Assembly (NCBI GenBank): GCA_002402725.1
Contig: DHGL01000017.1
Span: 1-7,116, forward strand
Reading direction: 5' to 3'
From: Anaerolineaceae bacterium UBA4799
Lineage (GTDB): Bacteria > Chloroflexota > Anaerolineae > Anaerolineales > Anaerolineaceae
DNA: 7,116 nucleotides
Part shown: piece after piece, positions 1-5,926 of the stretch
Layout: the number at the start of each line of letters is the position of its first letter
How positions within the stretch are numbered: position 1 is the first letter of the stretch
The notes under the pieces: generated by a model
The model's database searches: none
What the model was told of the DNA's origin: nothing
What the model saw: only the letters and a program-made list of their open reading frames with translations
Program-made: the position numbers and the translations under genes

Positions 1-176
1 AGTCTATGAAATGCATAGTGGCGAGGGTGGGACAGTGTACCCTGATGGGTATTTGAACACACAATAAGATTTAGTCTATGAAATGCATAGTGGCGATAGT
101 GGGACAGTGTACCCTGATGGGTATTTGAACACACAATAAGATTTAGTCTATGAAATGCATAGTGGCGAGGGTGGGA
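1..176 (-). repeat. Tandem array of 72-bp units containing tRNA 3'-end copies
   Basis: There are two complete 72-bp units (1-72 and 73-144) and a third partial one (145-176) that merges into the intact tRNA gene. Units 1 and 2 differ only at two adjacent bases (GG at 25-26, TA at 97-98). Read on the minus strand, each unit carries the tRNA's T-loop region (TTCAAAT, then 19 extra bases, then CCCACCCTCGCCA), so it is a tRNA 3' end split by a 19-bp insertion (about 32-50 and 104-122). The insertion contains a hairpin, TACCC-TGAT-GGGTA (38-51, 110-123). Each unit also repeats the tRNA trailer hairpin CTATG-AAATG-CATAG (4-18, 76-90, 148-162). The array starts at the window edge and probably continues to the left. 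It resembles in principle the repeats behind E. coli tyrT, which contain the tRNA 3' end; whether it is transcribed here is unknown. Confidence 0.9.
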
Positions 177-234
177 TTTGAACCCACATCCAATGGCTTA
201 TGAGTCCACTGCTCCACCATTGAGCTACCTCGCC
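163..234 (-). tRNA. tRNA with CAU anticodon (elongator Met, or Ile2)
   Basis: The minus strand folds as a standard 72-nt cloverleaf. The acceptor stem is GGCGAGG/CCTCGCC with discriminator A, the D stem is GCTC/GAGC with a 7-nt loop, the anticodon loop is CTCATAA, the variable loop has 5 nt, and the T arm is GTGGG-TTCAAAT-CCCAC. The anticodon CAT lies at 200-202. The G1:C72 pair and the lack of three consecutive G:C pairs beside the anticodon loop argue against initiator tRNA. Elongator Met and the lysidine-modified Ile2 tRNA share this loop and cannot be separated by eye. The CCA end is not encoded: CTA follows the discriminator. One pair of the anticodon stem is an A31-G39 mismatch, which is unusual. 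The trailer starts with a 5-bp hairpin (148-162). Confidence 0.93.
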
Positions 235-244
235 AGCGCTGGTT

Positions 245-273
245 ATCTTACTATATTCACCCCTGTTTGTCAA
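245..273 (-). promoter_or_regulatory. Sigma70-type promoter of the tRNA gene
   Basis: On the minus strand a perfect -35 box TTGACA (268-273) is followed by a 17-bp spacer and a -10 box TAAGAT (245-250, one mismatch to TATAAT). The -10 box lies 10 bp before the mature tRNA 5' end, so transcription should start about 3-4 nt upstream of the tRNA. The -35 box directly abuts the minisatellite at 275-361, which therefore occupies the position of any upstream promoter element. Confidence 0.85.
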
Positions 274-274
274 A

Positions 275-361
275 CTTGACCAACTTGACCAACTTGACCA
301 ACTCAGCACCGACCAACTCAGCACCGACCTACTCAGCACCGACCTACTCAGCACCCACCCC
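275..361. repeat. Composite minisatellite, three 9-bp and four 15-bp units
   Basis: On the minus strand, moving away from radC, there are four 15-bp units of the form (T/G)(T/A/G)GGT(C/G)GGTGCTGAG (302-361), followed by three identical 9-bp units TTGGTCAAG (275-301). The unit types are related: both start TTGGTC and end AG, and the short one lacks six internal bases. The array fills the whole space between the radC stop codon and the tRNA -35 box. Both unit lengths are multiples of three, but the array lies outside radC and contains stop codons in the radC frame. No terminator hairpin is visible in it. Confidence 0.9.
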
Positions 362-1066
362 TTACTCAAACCCCAGCCCCTTCTCCTTCATTGAAACGAA
401 GTTCCCCTGCCCAATCACCAGGTGGTCGAGCACCTCAATGTCCAGCAGCTTGCCCGCCTGCACCGCTGCGCGTGTCAGCGCCGCGTCCTCAGGGCTGGGC
501 GCCGGGTCACCGCTGGGGTGGTTGTGCACCATGATGATCGACGCCGCGCTGCGCTGAATGGCTTCGCGGAACAGCTCCCCCACTCTTACCATCGATGAGT
601 TGAGCGAGCCGGTGTACACCTTCTTCACGTCCATCTTGCGGTTGCGCGTGTCCAGCAATATCACGCGCAGTTCCTCCTGCAGCAGCGCCTGCATCTCGTA
701 GCGCACCAGTTCCGCCGCGTCCGCCGGCGAGCTGATGGCACCCGCCAGCTGCGGCGCTTCCAGGGTCAGCCGCCGGCCCAGTTCAATGGCCGCCTTGATC
801 TGCGCCGCTTTGGCTGGTCCTAGCCCGCGGATGCGGCACATCTCCGCGATGCTCGCGCGCTGAATGCCACGCAGGTCGCCCAGATCATGCAGGATCTGCG
901 CGCCAAGTTCCACGGCGCTCGTCCCCTCCACACCCACGCGCAGCAATATCGCCAGCAGTTCGGCGGTTCTCAGCCCCTCCGGTCCGTTGCGCGCCAGGCG
1001 TTCGCGCGGCCTCTCGTCCGCTGCCAGGTCCTTGATGCGGTAAACCGCTCCTGATTCACGCGTCAT
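362..1066 (-). CDS. radC: RadC family JAB/MPN-domain protein
   Basis: This 234-residue protein has the full RadC architecture. The N-terminal RPRERL segment (about 19-24) and the ELLAILLRVG helix precede a helix-hairpin-helix motif (IRGLGPAKAAQI, about 79-90). The C-terminal JAB/MPN domain carries the JAMM zinc motif HNHP...S..D (H181, H183, S191, D194) and a likely partner Glu at 131 or 132. RadC proteins were once thought to act in DNA repair; their cellular role is uncertain, and JAMM folds are best known as metalloproteases. The start at 1066 is chosen because GGAGG (1072-1076) lies 5 nt upstream of that ATG. Extending upstream to 1150 would add 28 residues unlike RadC and would read through the AT-rich promoter-like region. 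The gene diverges from the plus-strand operon, and its stop abuts a minisatellite. Confidence 0.95.
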   Translation of the reverse strand: MTRESGAVYRIKDLAADERPRERLARNGPEGLRTAELLAILLRVGVEGTSAVELGAQILHDLGDLRGIQRASIAEMCRIRGLGPAKAAQIKAAIELGRRLTLEAPQLAGAISSPADAAELVRYEMQALLQEELRVILLDTRNRKMDVKKVYTGSLNSSMVRVGELFREAIQRSAASIIMVHNHPSGDPAPSPEDAALTRAAVQAGKLLDIEVLDHLVIGQGNFVSMKEKGLGFE

Positions 1067-1087
1067 CTCATCCTCCATGCTGCTGGT

Positions 1088-1109
1088 GTTGATAATTTTA
1101 TATATCAAC
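1088..1109. promoter_or_regulatory. AT-rich inverted repeat upstream of radC, probable operator or promoter region
   Basis: A perfect 7-bp inverted repeat, GTTGATA-N8-TATCAAC, sits 22-43 bp upstream of the radC start. It is a sharp AT-rich island in GC-rich surroundings. On the minus strand its core includes TAAAAT (1095-1100), one mismatch from a -10 box, about 29 bp before the ATG. No good -35 box is seen. The geometry fits a dimeric repressor site over the radC promoter; a hairpin in the leader is the alternative. No regulator can be named. Confidence 0.5.
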
Positions 1110-1130
1110 AACCGCTTTCCCGCAAGCGCC

Positions 1131-1165
1131 AACGCGTTCACCGCGCTCAACGCGTTCTTAACGCG
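1131..1165. repeat. Cluster of three AACGCG motifs between divergent genes
   Basis: The palindrome AACGCGTT occurs at 1131-1138 and 1149-1156, embedded in a repeated CAACGCGTTC. A third AACGCG lies at 1160-1165. The cluster lies in the radC/operon intergenic region, upstream of the operon's TATAAT box. It could be a regulator binding site serving one or both divergent promoters, but short CG-rich motifs also recur by chance in this composition. Confidence 0.35.
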
Positions 1166-1191
1166 CTCCGCCCGTCACGTCCTATCCATGC

Positions 1192-1209
1192 TATAATTTC
1201 CCTCAGGAG
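1192..1209 (+). promoter_or_regulatory. Operon -10 box and ribosome binding site
   Basis: A perfect TATAAT (1192-1197) stands in the intergenic region, followed closely by AGGAG (1205-1209), which is 6 nt before the ATG at 1216. No convincing -35 box is found 16-18 bp upstream, so an activator or another sigma factor may be needed. Transcription would start near 1203-1205, leaving a very short leader of about 12 nt beginning at the Shine-Dalgarno sequence. This is the only clear promoter seen ahead of the five-gene operon. Confidence 0.6.
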
Positions 1210-1215
1210 TCCCGC

Positions 1216-1746
1216 ATGAGTCTTGATCCCACCCTCCTCAAACAGTTGACCATGTTCGCCATCGGTTTCGCGGCAGCTTTCCTGGCCGCTTTATGGCTCA
1301 GCCTCATCTTCTGGACAAGCCGCGACATCCGCCAGCGCAGCCGTGACCGCTTCATGCGCGTCCTGGCGGTAGTGGTGGTTGCGCTACTCTCTCTGCCCGG
1401 TTTCCTCATTTACCTCATCCTGCGCCCTGCCCGCACCCTCGAAGAGGAATACCAGCACGCCCTCGAAGAAGAAGCGTTGCTGCAAGCCATCGAGGAATCC
1501 GCGCTCTGCCCGGGCTGCAACCGCCGCGTCCAGCCGGATTGGATCGTCTGCCCCGGCTGCAATACAGTACTTAAGAAACCCTGTAAAAAATGCGGCAAAC
1601 TGCTCGAATTACCATGGAGCATCTGCCCGTACTGCGCCACCGCTATCCCAGAAGCGCGTAAACCCGCCGAAAAGAAGAAAGAGGAACCGGAACTGGACGA
1701 GGGCTTTCAGCCGCTGCTGGATGACGATCTCGATTCCCAACCATAG
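1216..1746 (+). CDS. Membrane protein with two N-terminal helices and a double zinc ribbon
   Basis: This 176-residue protein has two predicted transmembrane helices (about 12-33 and 47-69) joined by a basic loop (RDIRQRSRDR). Next comes a Glu-rich, probably coiled-coil segment (75-95) and then eight cysteines in four CxxC knuckles (C98/C101, C112/C115, C123/C126, C137/C140). That spacing is typical of a double zinc ribbon (DZANK type) binding two zinc ions. The tail (150-174) is lysine-rich and then strongly acidic. The helix-basic loop-helix pattern ending in an Arg-Pro puts both the loop and the zinc ribbons plausibly on the cytosolic side. The family has no established function; such ribbons often bind protein or nucleic acid. 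The start is set by AGGAG 6 nt upstream. It is the first gene of the operon, 18 bp before the PfkB kinase gene. Confidence 0.88.
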   Translation: MSLDPTLLKQLTMFAIGFAAAFLAALWLSLIFWTSRDIRQRSRDRFMRVLAVVVVALLSLPGFLIYLILRPARTLEEEYQHALEEEALLQAIEESALCPGCNRRVQPDWIVCPGCNTVLKKPCKKCGKLLELPWSICPYCATAIPEARKPAEKKKEEPELDEGFQPLLDDDLDSQP

Positions 1747-1764
1747 ACCGGTACAAAGTCATCA

Positions 1765-2628
1765 ATGCCAGATCTCGCCGTCATTGAACCCGTTGATTAC
1801 CTCATTATTGGTCATATCACGCAAGATGTCACCCCGGCAGGGCTCACCCTGGGGGGCACGGCTTCATACGCCGCGCTGACCGCGCGCGCCTTCGGGCTGC
1901 GCGTGGGCATCGTCACCGCCTGCGCTCCCGACCTGCAGCCGGCAGAATTGCACGGGATAGCCATTACGCGCAAGCCCTCCGCTTTCACCTCCACCTTTCA
2001 GAATACCTACACCTCCGCCGGCAGAATTCAGCACATCTTGCACGTGGCTGAAAACCTGTCTCTGGAGGATGTCCCTCCTACCTGGCGTGCAACTCCTCTC
2101 GTCCACCTGGGGCCGCTCACCAATGAAATTTCTGCAGACATGGCACACGCGTTTCCGCGTTCATTGGTGGGCGTTACCCCACAAGGCTGGATGCGCGCCT
2201 GGGACGGTGACCACATCGTATCTTACCGTCACTGGCTTGAAGCAGAGCAAGTGCTGTCGCACGTGCAGGCCTGCGTGATGAGCATTGAAGATGTACGCGG
2301 TGATGAGGAGGCCGTCAGCTATTTTGCCACGCTCGCGCCAATCCTGGTGGTCACTGAAGGCGCGGCTGGCTCGCGCGTGTATTGGAACGGAGATGTGCGT
2401 TATTTCCGCCCGCCTCTTGAGCAAGAAATTGACCCGGTAGGCGCTGGCGATGTTTTTTCAGCATCTTTTTTCATTAAATTAAAACAAACACGCGATCCCT
2501 GGGAAGCTGCCAGGTTCGCTACACTGGTAGGCGCTAACTCGGTCACCCGTATCGGCATCCAGGGTGTTCCCACCCCGGCTGAGCTCCGCGCATACACCAC
2601 CCAGATCGTCGCCCACCCGCTGCAATGA
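1765..2628 (+). CDS. PfkB/ribokinase family carbohydrate or nucleoside kinase
   Basis: This 287-residue protein resembles PfkB kinases, which transfer phosphate from ATP to a sugar or nucleoside hydroxyl. Visible marks are the N-terminal GG-containing substrate segment (LGGTASYAALTARAFG, 29-44), the strand VVTEGAAGSRVYW (195-207) and the signature DPVGAGDVF (223-231). In the signature, GAGD forms the anion hole and D229 is the expected catalytic base. The asparagine usual in the first motif of ribokinase-like members is absent, and the protein is shorter than the usual 300-330 residues, which suggests a reduced lid. The substrate cannot be assigned. There is no strong ribosome binding site; translation is probably coupled to the gene 18 bp upstream. 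Its TGA stop overlaps the parA ATG by 4 bp, so expression of kinase and ParA is likely linked. Confidence 0.88.
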   Translation: MPDLAVIEPVDYLIIGHITQDVTPAGLTLGGTASYAALTARAFGLRVGIVTACAPDLQPAELHGIAITRKPSAFTSTFQNTYTSAGRIQHILHVAENLSLEDVPPTWRATPLVHLGPLTNEISADMAHAFPRSLVGVTPQGWMRAWDGDHIVSYRHWLEAEQVLSHVQACVMSIEDVRGDEEAVSYFATLAPILVVTEGAAGSRVYWNGDVRYFRPPLEQEIDPVGAGDVFSASFFIKLKQTRDPWEAARFATLVGANSVTRIGIQGVPTPAELRAYTTQIVAHPLQ

Positions 2629-3425
2629 CACGCGTGCTTACCCTCGTCAACCAGAAAGGCGGTGTCGGCAAGACCACAACCGCCATCAACCTTAGCGCTT
2701 ACCTGGGGCTCTACGACAAGCGCGTTTTACTGGTGGACCTTGACCCCCAAGCCAACGCCACCTCTTCGCTGGGCATCAATAAATACGAGGTAAAAAACGG
2801 CACCTATGAGGTGCTCATCGGAGAGCAGCCGATCCTTCCCAATATTCTCCTGAATCCCAGGTTGAAAATCGCGTTGCTGCCTTCCTCACCGGCGCTGGCC
2901 GGCGCTGAGGTGGAACTTATCAGCATGGAAAAACGCGAATCCAGGATGCGTGAAGCGCTCAAGCCTGCGCTCGAACGATATGATTACATCATCATCGACT
3001 GCCCACCCTCCCTCAGCCTGCTCACTGTGAATGGGCTGGTTGCCGCCCGCGATGGCGTGCTCATCCCTGTGCAGTGCGAGTACCTGGCGCTGGAGGGCAT
3101 TGGTCAACTCACGCAGACGCTCAACCTGGTGCGTTCCTCGCTTTTCCCCGAAATGCGCATCCGCGGCGTCATCCTCACCATGTTCGATATCCGCACCAAC
3201 CTCTCAACCGATGTGGTTAACGAGGTGCGCAAGTTCTTTCCCAATCTGGTGTATGATACGGTCATACCCCGTTCGGTGCGGCTGGCTGAAGCTCCCTCTT
3301 ACGGGTTGCCAATTTCAAACTACGCACCGCATTCCAACGCTGCCAGCGCTTATGCAGCGCTGACCCGTGAAATTCTCACTCAGGATGGAGAACTCTCTCC
3401 TCCCTTCAAGGAACAGGTGAATTAA
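2625..3425 (+). CDS. parA: Chromosome-partitioning ATPase ParA (Soj)
   Basis: This 266-residue P-loop ATPase of the ParA/MinD group has the deviant Walker A motif KGGVGKTTT (11-19, signature lysine K11, catalytic-loop K16). It also has the Walker A' motif LVDLDPQ (36-42) and Walker B YIIIDCPPSL (121-130, D125). It lacks the N-terminal helix-turn-helix extension of plasmid type Ia ParA, so it belongs to the short chromosomal Soj type. Such proteins dimerise with ATP on the nucleoid, and ParB stimulates their hydrolysis, moving the origin region. The RSVRLAEAPSYGLPI segment (about 216-230) is characteristic of the family. The start overlaps the kinase stop (ATGA), and the stop is immediately followed by the parB ATG, so ParA and ParB are translationally coupled. 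Confidence 0.97.
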   Translation: MTRVLTLVNQKGGVGKTTTAINLSAYLGLYDKRVLLVDLDPQANATSSLGINKYEVKNGTYEVLIGEQPILPNILLNPRLKIALLPSSPALAGAEVELISMEKRESRMREALKPALERYDYIIIDCPPSLSLLTVNGLVAARDGVLIPVQCEYLALEGIGQLTQTLNLVRSSLFPEMRIRGVILTMFDIRTNLSTDVVNEVRKFFPNLVYDTVIPRSVRLAEAPSYGLPISNYAPHSNAASAYAALTREILTQDGELSPPFKEQVN

Positions 3426-4274
3426 ATGGCACAAAAATCCGGATTAGGCAAAGGCCTCGACGCACTGATCCCCGCTGGTCTCGCCACCACCCCGAGCAAG
3501 GCGGATTCATACGCACCGATTTCCATGATCGTCCCCAACCCCCAACAACCAAGAGAAGCCATTCCTGAAGACAGTCTAACAGAACTAACCGCCTCCATCC
3601 GCGAACACGGCATCTTGCAGCCGCTGGTCGTTTCGCATAACCCCGTTACCGGCATGTACACGCTCATCGCCGGTGAACGCCGGCTGCGCGCCGCCAAACT
3701 CGCCGGATTGGATTTGGTCCCCGTTATCATCCGCACCGTCAGCGAGCAGCAGCGCTTGACCCAGGCACTTATCGAGAACATCCAACGCGCTGACCTTTCA
3801 CCCCTGGAAACTGCCCGTGGCTTCAGGCGCCTGATTGATGAGTTTAACCTCACTCACGAAGCCCTGGCTGAACAGGTCGGGAAGAACCGCGTCACCGTTA
3901 CCAATACCCTGCGACTACTCAACCTACCCTCCGAAGTGCAGGAAGCGCTCAGCGCCGCCCGCATCAGCGAAGGGCACGCACGCGCGCTGCTCGGTTTGCC
4001 CAGCACCCAGGCGCAACTCTCGGCCTTGCACACCATCCTCTCACAGCAACTCAACGTGCGCCAGACGGAAGAACTGGTGCGTAAACTGACCGGCATCAAA
4101 CCTCCCTCCCTGCCGCCGGTTGAGACTGACCCGCACATTCAGGAACTCGAGGAGCGTTTGCGTGAAAAACTGGGCACCCGGGTTACCCTGCATAGCGGCA
4201 AAAAGGGCGGCACCATCACCATCCACTATTATTCAGATGAAGAACTGAACGGTCTCATCGATAAACTGACTTGA
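3426..4274 (+). CDS. parB: Chromosome-partitioning protein ParB (Spo0J)
   Basis: This 282-residue centromere-binding CTPase has all ParB parts in order. An N-terminal KSGLGKGLDALIP peptide (4-16) is of the type that stimulates ParA ATPase. The ParB/sulfiredoxin-like domain follows, with PNPQQPR (37-43) and the CTP-binding box GERRLRAAK (83-91). ENIQRADLSPLETA (117-130) leads into the helix-turn-helix DNA-binding region (about 143-165), and the C-terminal dimerisation domain spans about 235-282. ParB loads at parS and slides as a clamp. No sequence close to the canonical parS 16-mer is visible in this window, so the sites must be elsewhere or diverged. The ATG follows the parA TAA with no gap. 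Length and motifs are normal for a chromosomal ParB. Confidence 0.97.
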   Translation: MAQKSGLGKGLDALIPAGLATTPSKADSYAPISMIVPNPQQPREAIPEDSLTELTASIREHGILQPLVVSHNPVTGMYTLIAGERRLRAAKLAGLDLVPVIIRTVSEQQRLTQALIENIQRADLSPLETARGFRRLIDEFNLTHEALAEQVGKNRVTVTNTLRLLNLPSEVQEALSAARISEGHARALLGLPSTQAQLSALHTILSQQLNVRQTEELVRKLTGIKPPSLPPVETDPHIQELEERLREKLGTRVTLHSGKKGGTITIHYYSDEELNGLIDKLT

Positions 4275-4280
4275 TTGTCC

Positions 4281-5858
4281 ATGATCATCCTTTATAACGG
4301 GGTCGTTTATAACACACTCGGGGGTACGACAGCGCTCGCTATCGAAGATGATCGCATCATCGCCGCTGGCAGTGATGATCAAGTGCTGAACCTTTCACGC
4401 CCGGGAACGCAGTGCAATAACCTCGCCGGTGCTTTTGTGTTGCCAGGTATGACCGATTCACACATTCACCTTGACCTTTTCGGGCAATCGCTCGCCATGG
4501 TGGATTGCAGCACTTCCAGTAAAGCAGAATGCCTTAAACGGGTGGAATTAAAATCCCTACAAATATCGGAAGACGCCTGGATTACTGGACACGGCTGGAA
4601 CCATAACCTTTGGAAGACTGGACACGGCACTGCCCGGGATCTCGACACGGTCACTCATGGCCGTCCGGCTTTTCTTACTGATATATCACTTCACAGCGCC
4701 TGGTTGAACAGCCAGGCATTGCGGCTGGCGGGAATCACCGCCCAAACCCCTGACCCAGAGGGCGGCATCATCCAACGCGACCAGCATGGCAACCCGACCG
4801 GGATTCTCTTTGAATCCGCGTTGAACCTGGTGGAAAAGATTATCCCTGCCATCCCCATGGCGGAACGTCAGCGCAACCTCCTCAAAGCACAGGAAAGGCT
4901 ACTGAGCTGCGGTATCACTTCTGTACATGATTTTGACCGCGCGCCGTGTTTCTCAGCGCTGCAGTAATTGGATTTCGAGGGTTTACTCAGGTTGCGGGTG
5001 CTCAAAAGCCTGTCTGTTGAACAACTGGATGAAGCCCTTGCACTCGGTCTGCGCGGTGGATTTGGACAGAACCACCTGCGCATTGGCCCGGTTAAGATGT
5101 TCTCTGACGGCGCGTTAGGACCACAAACCGCTGCCATGCTTTCACCCTATGAAGGCAGTACTGACCGTTTTGGAGAACTCCTGCTCAGCAGTGACGAAGT
5201 TTTTGAGACCGGTGTGCGCGCCGCGGTTGGTGGATTGAGCCTGGCGGTTCACGCTATTGGTGACCGTGCAAACCGTGAAGTGCTCGCGGCGTTTGAACGC
5301 CTGCGCGCATACGAAGAGCAGCATAATCTTCCCCACCTGCAGCACCGCGTGGAACACATGCAGCTGCTCGAGCCTGGGGATATCCGCAAGGTTGCTGATT
5401 TGGAAGTAACCGCGTCGATGCAACCCGTGCACATGTACGAAGATATGTGCACTGCTGACAGGCAATGGGGTACGCGCAGTGCACACGCTTTTCCAATCCA
5501 AAGCCTTCTTAACACAGGGGCGCGCGTCGTGTTCGGCTCTGATGCTCCCGTCGAGAACCCCAATCCCTTCTGGGGGATGCACGCCGCAGTTACCCGTAAG
5601 CGTCGCGACGCGCCCAGGGGACAGCCCGGCTGGTATGCCAACGAATGCATCAATCTGGAGTCCGCGCTGGCGGGTTACACAATCAATCCTGCCATCCAGG
5701 CAAGAACTGGACATTTCCTCGGTAGACTGCAGCCAGGCTACCTGGCTGACCTGGTGGTATTGCGACGGAATCCATTCAACATCCCCGTTGAAGAACTGCA
5801 CACGCTACTCCCCCAAAAGGTCATGGTCAGCGGCAATTGGGTCTTTATAAACCCGTAG
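4281..5858 (+). pseudogene. YtcJ-like amidohydrolase (amidohydrolase 3 family), split by in-frame TAA
   Basis: One continuous frame encodes about 525 residues, the usual size for this family, but codon 229 is TAA (4965-4967). The first part has the metal-binding DSHIHL (H61, H63), the GHGWNHNLW segment and the LHSAWLNSQAL motif (138-148). After the stop the frame continues with GPVKMFSDGALG (K272), HAIGDRAN (H324), HRVEHMQ (H355, H359), FGSDAPVENP (D421) and the C-terminal GYLADLVVL. Both halves contribute to one active site, so neither should be active alone. Family members hydrolyse C-N bonds of amides or formamides; the substrate here is unknown. ATG 4281 is preferred over TTG 4275 because MIILYNGVVY matches the family's start. 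A recent nonsense mutation or a sequencing error is likeliest; stop readthrough or restart at TTG 4968 is possible. The real stop is TAG followed directly by TAA. Confidence 0.85.
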
Positions 5859-5882
5859 TAATACCCGGAATAATACCCGGAA
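5859..5882. repeat. 12-bp tandem duplication, TAATACCCGGAA x2
   Basis: Two identical copies of TAATACCCGGAA follow the amidohydrolase stop directly, and the start of a third (TAATA) lies at 5883-5887. They occupy the 68-bp gap before the histidine kinase, upstream of its -10 box. CCGG in neighbouring copies could pair as a weak 4-bp stem, but there is no T-run, so this is not a convincing terminator. Confidence 0.8.
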
Positions 5883-5912
5883 TAATAACACGACCTTTGA
5901 ATGTGAATATTG

Positions 5913-5918
5913 TATAAT
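5913..5918 (+). promoter_or_regulatory. -10 box of the histidine kinase gene, implying a leaderless mRNA
   Basis: A perfect TATAAT ends 8 bp before the ATG at 5927. With normal start-site spacing, transcription would begin at about 5925-5927, leaving no room for a Shine-Dalgarno sequence, and none is seen. No good -35 box stands at the right distance; TTTGAA at 5896 is too close. This pattern is known from leaderless genes in several bacterial phyla. Confidence 0.55.
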
Positions 5919-5926
5919 GGTTAATC

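Noticed and set aside
1..144. CRISPR array
   Set aside because: The whole 72-bp unit repeats, with no variable spacers, and its content is tRNA 3' end and trailer. No cas genes are present.
235..361. Rho-independent terminator for radC
   Set aside because: No GC-rich hairpin followed by a T-run is present on the minus strand; the region is direct repeats and the tRNA promoter.
148..369. Minus-strand open frame of 73 residues with repeated VLS(R/W)S
   Set aside because: It is the translation of the 9-bp and 15-bp minisatellite running through the tRNA promoter and the tRNA gene itself; it has no ribosome binding site and no plausible protein fold.
267..557. Plus-strand open frame opposite the radC 3' end
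   Set aside because: Its N-terminal part is the translated minisatellite and the rest is antisense to the well-supported radC gene.
1067..1150. 28-residue N-terminal extension of radC
   Set aside because: It would translate the AT-rich inverted repeat and does not look like RadC. A GGAGG sits 5 nt before the internal ATG at 1066, and homologs begin near the RPRERL segment.
2259..2266. CACGTG-centred palindrome as a parS site (also CACGTG at 2041)
   Set aside because: The flanking bases do not match the TGTTTCACGTGAAACA consensus. A scan of the rest of the window by eye found no close match either.
3422..3853. Minus-strand open frame of 143 residues
   Set aside because: It is antisense to the ParB N-terminal and CTP-binding region.
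4275..4280. TTG at 4275 as the amidohydrolase start
   Set aside because: It would add only Met-Ser before a methionine that fits the family's N-terminus, and no ribosome binding site favours it. It cannot be fully excluded because it directly follows the parB stop.
5142..5801. Long minus-strand open frame of 219 residues
   Set aside because: It is antisense to the conserved second half of the amidohydrolase and shows no recognisable domain; GC-rich codon use often leaves such shadows.
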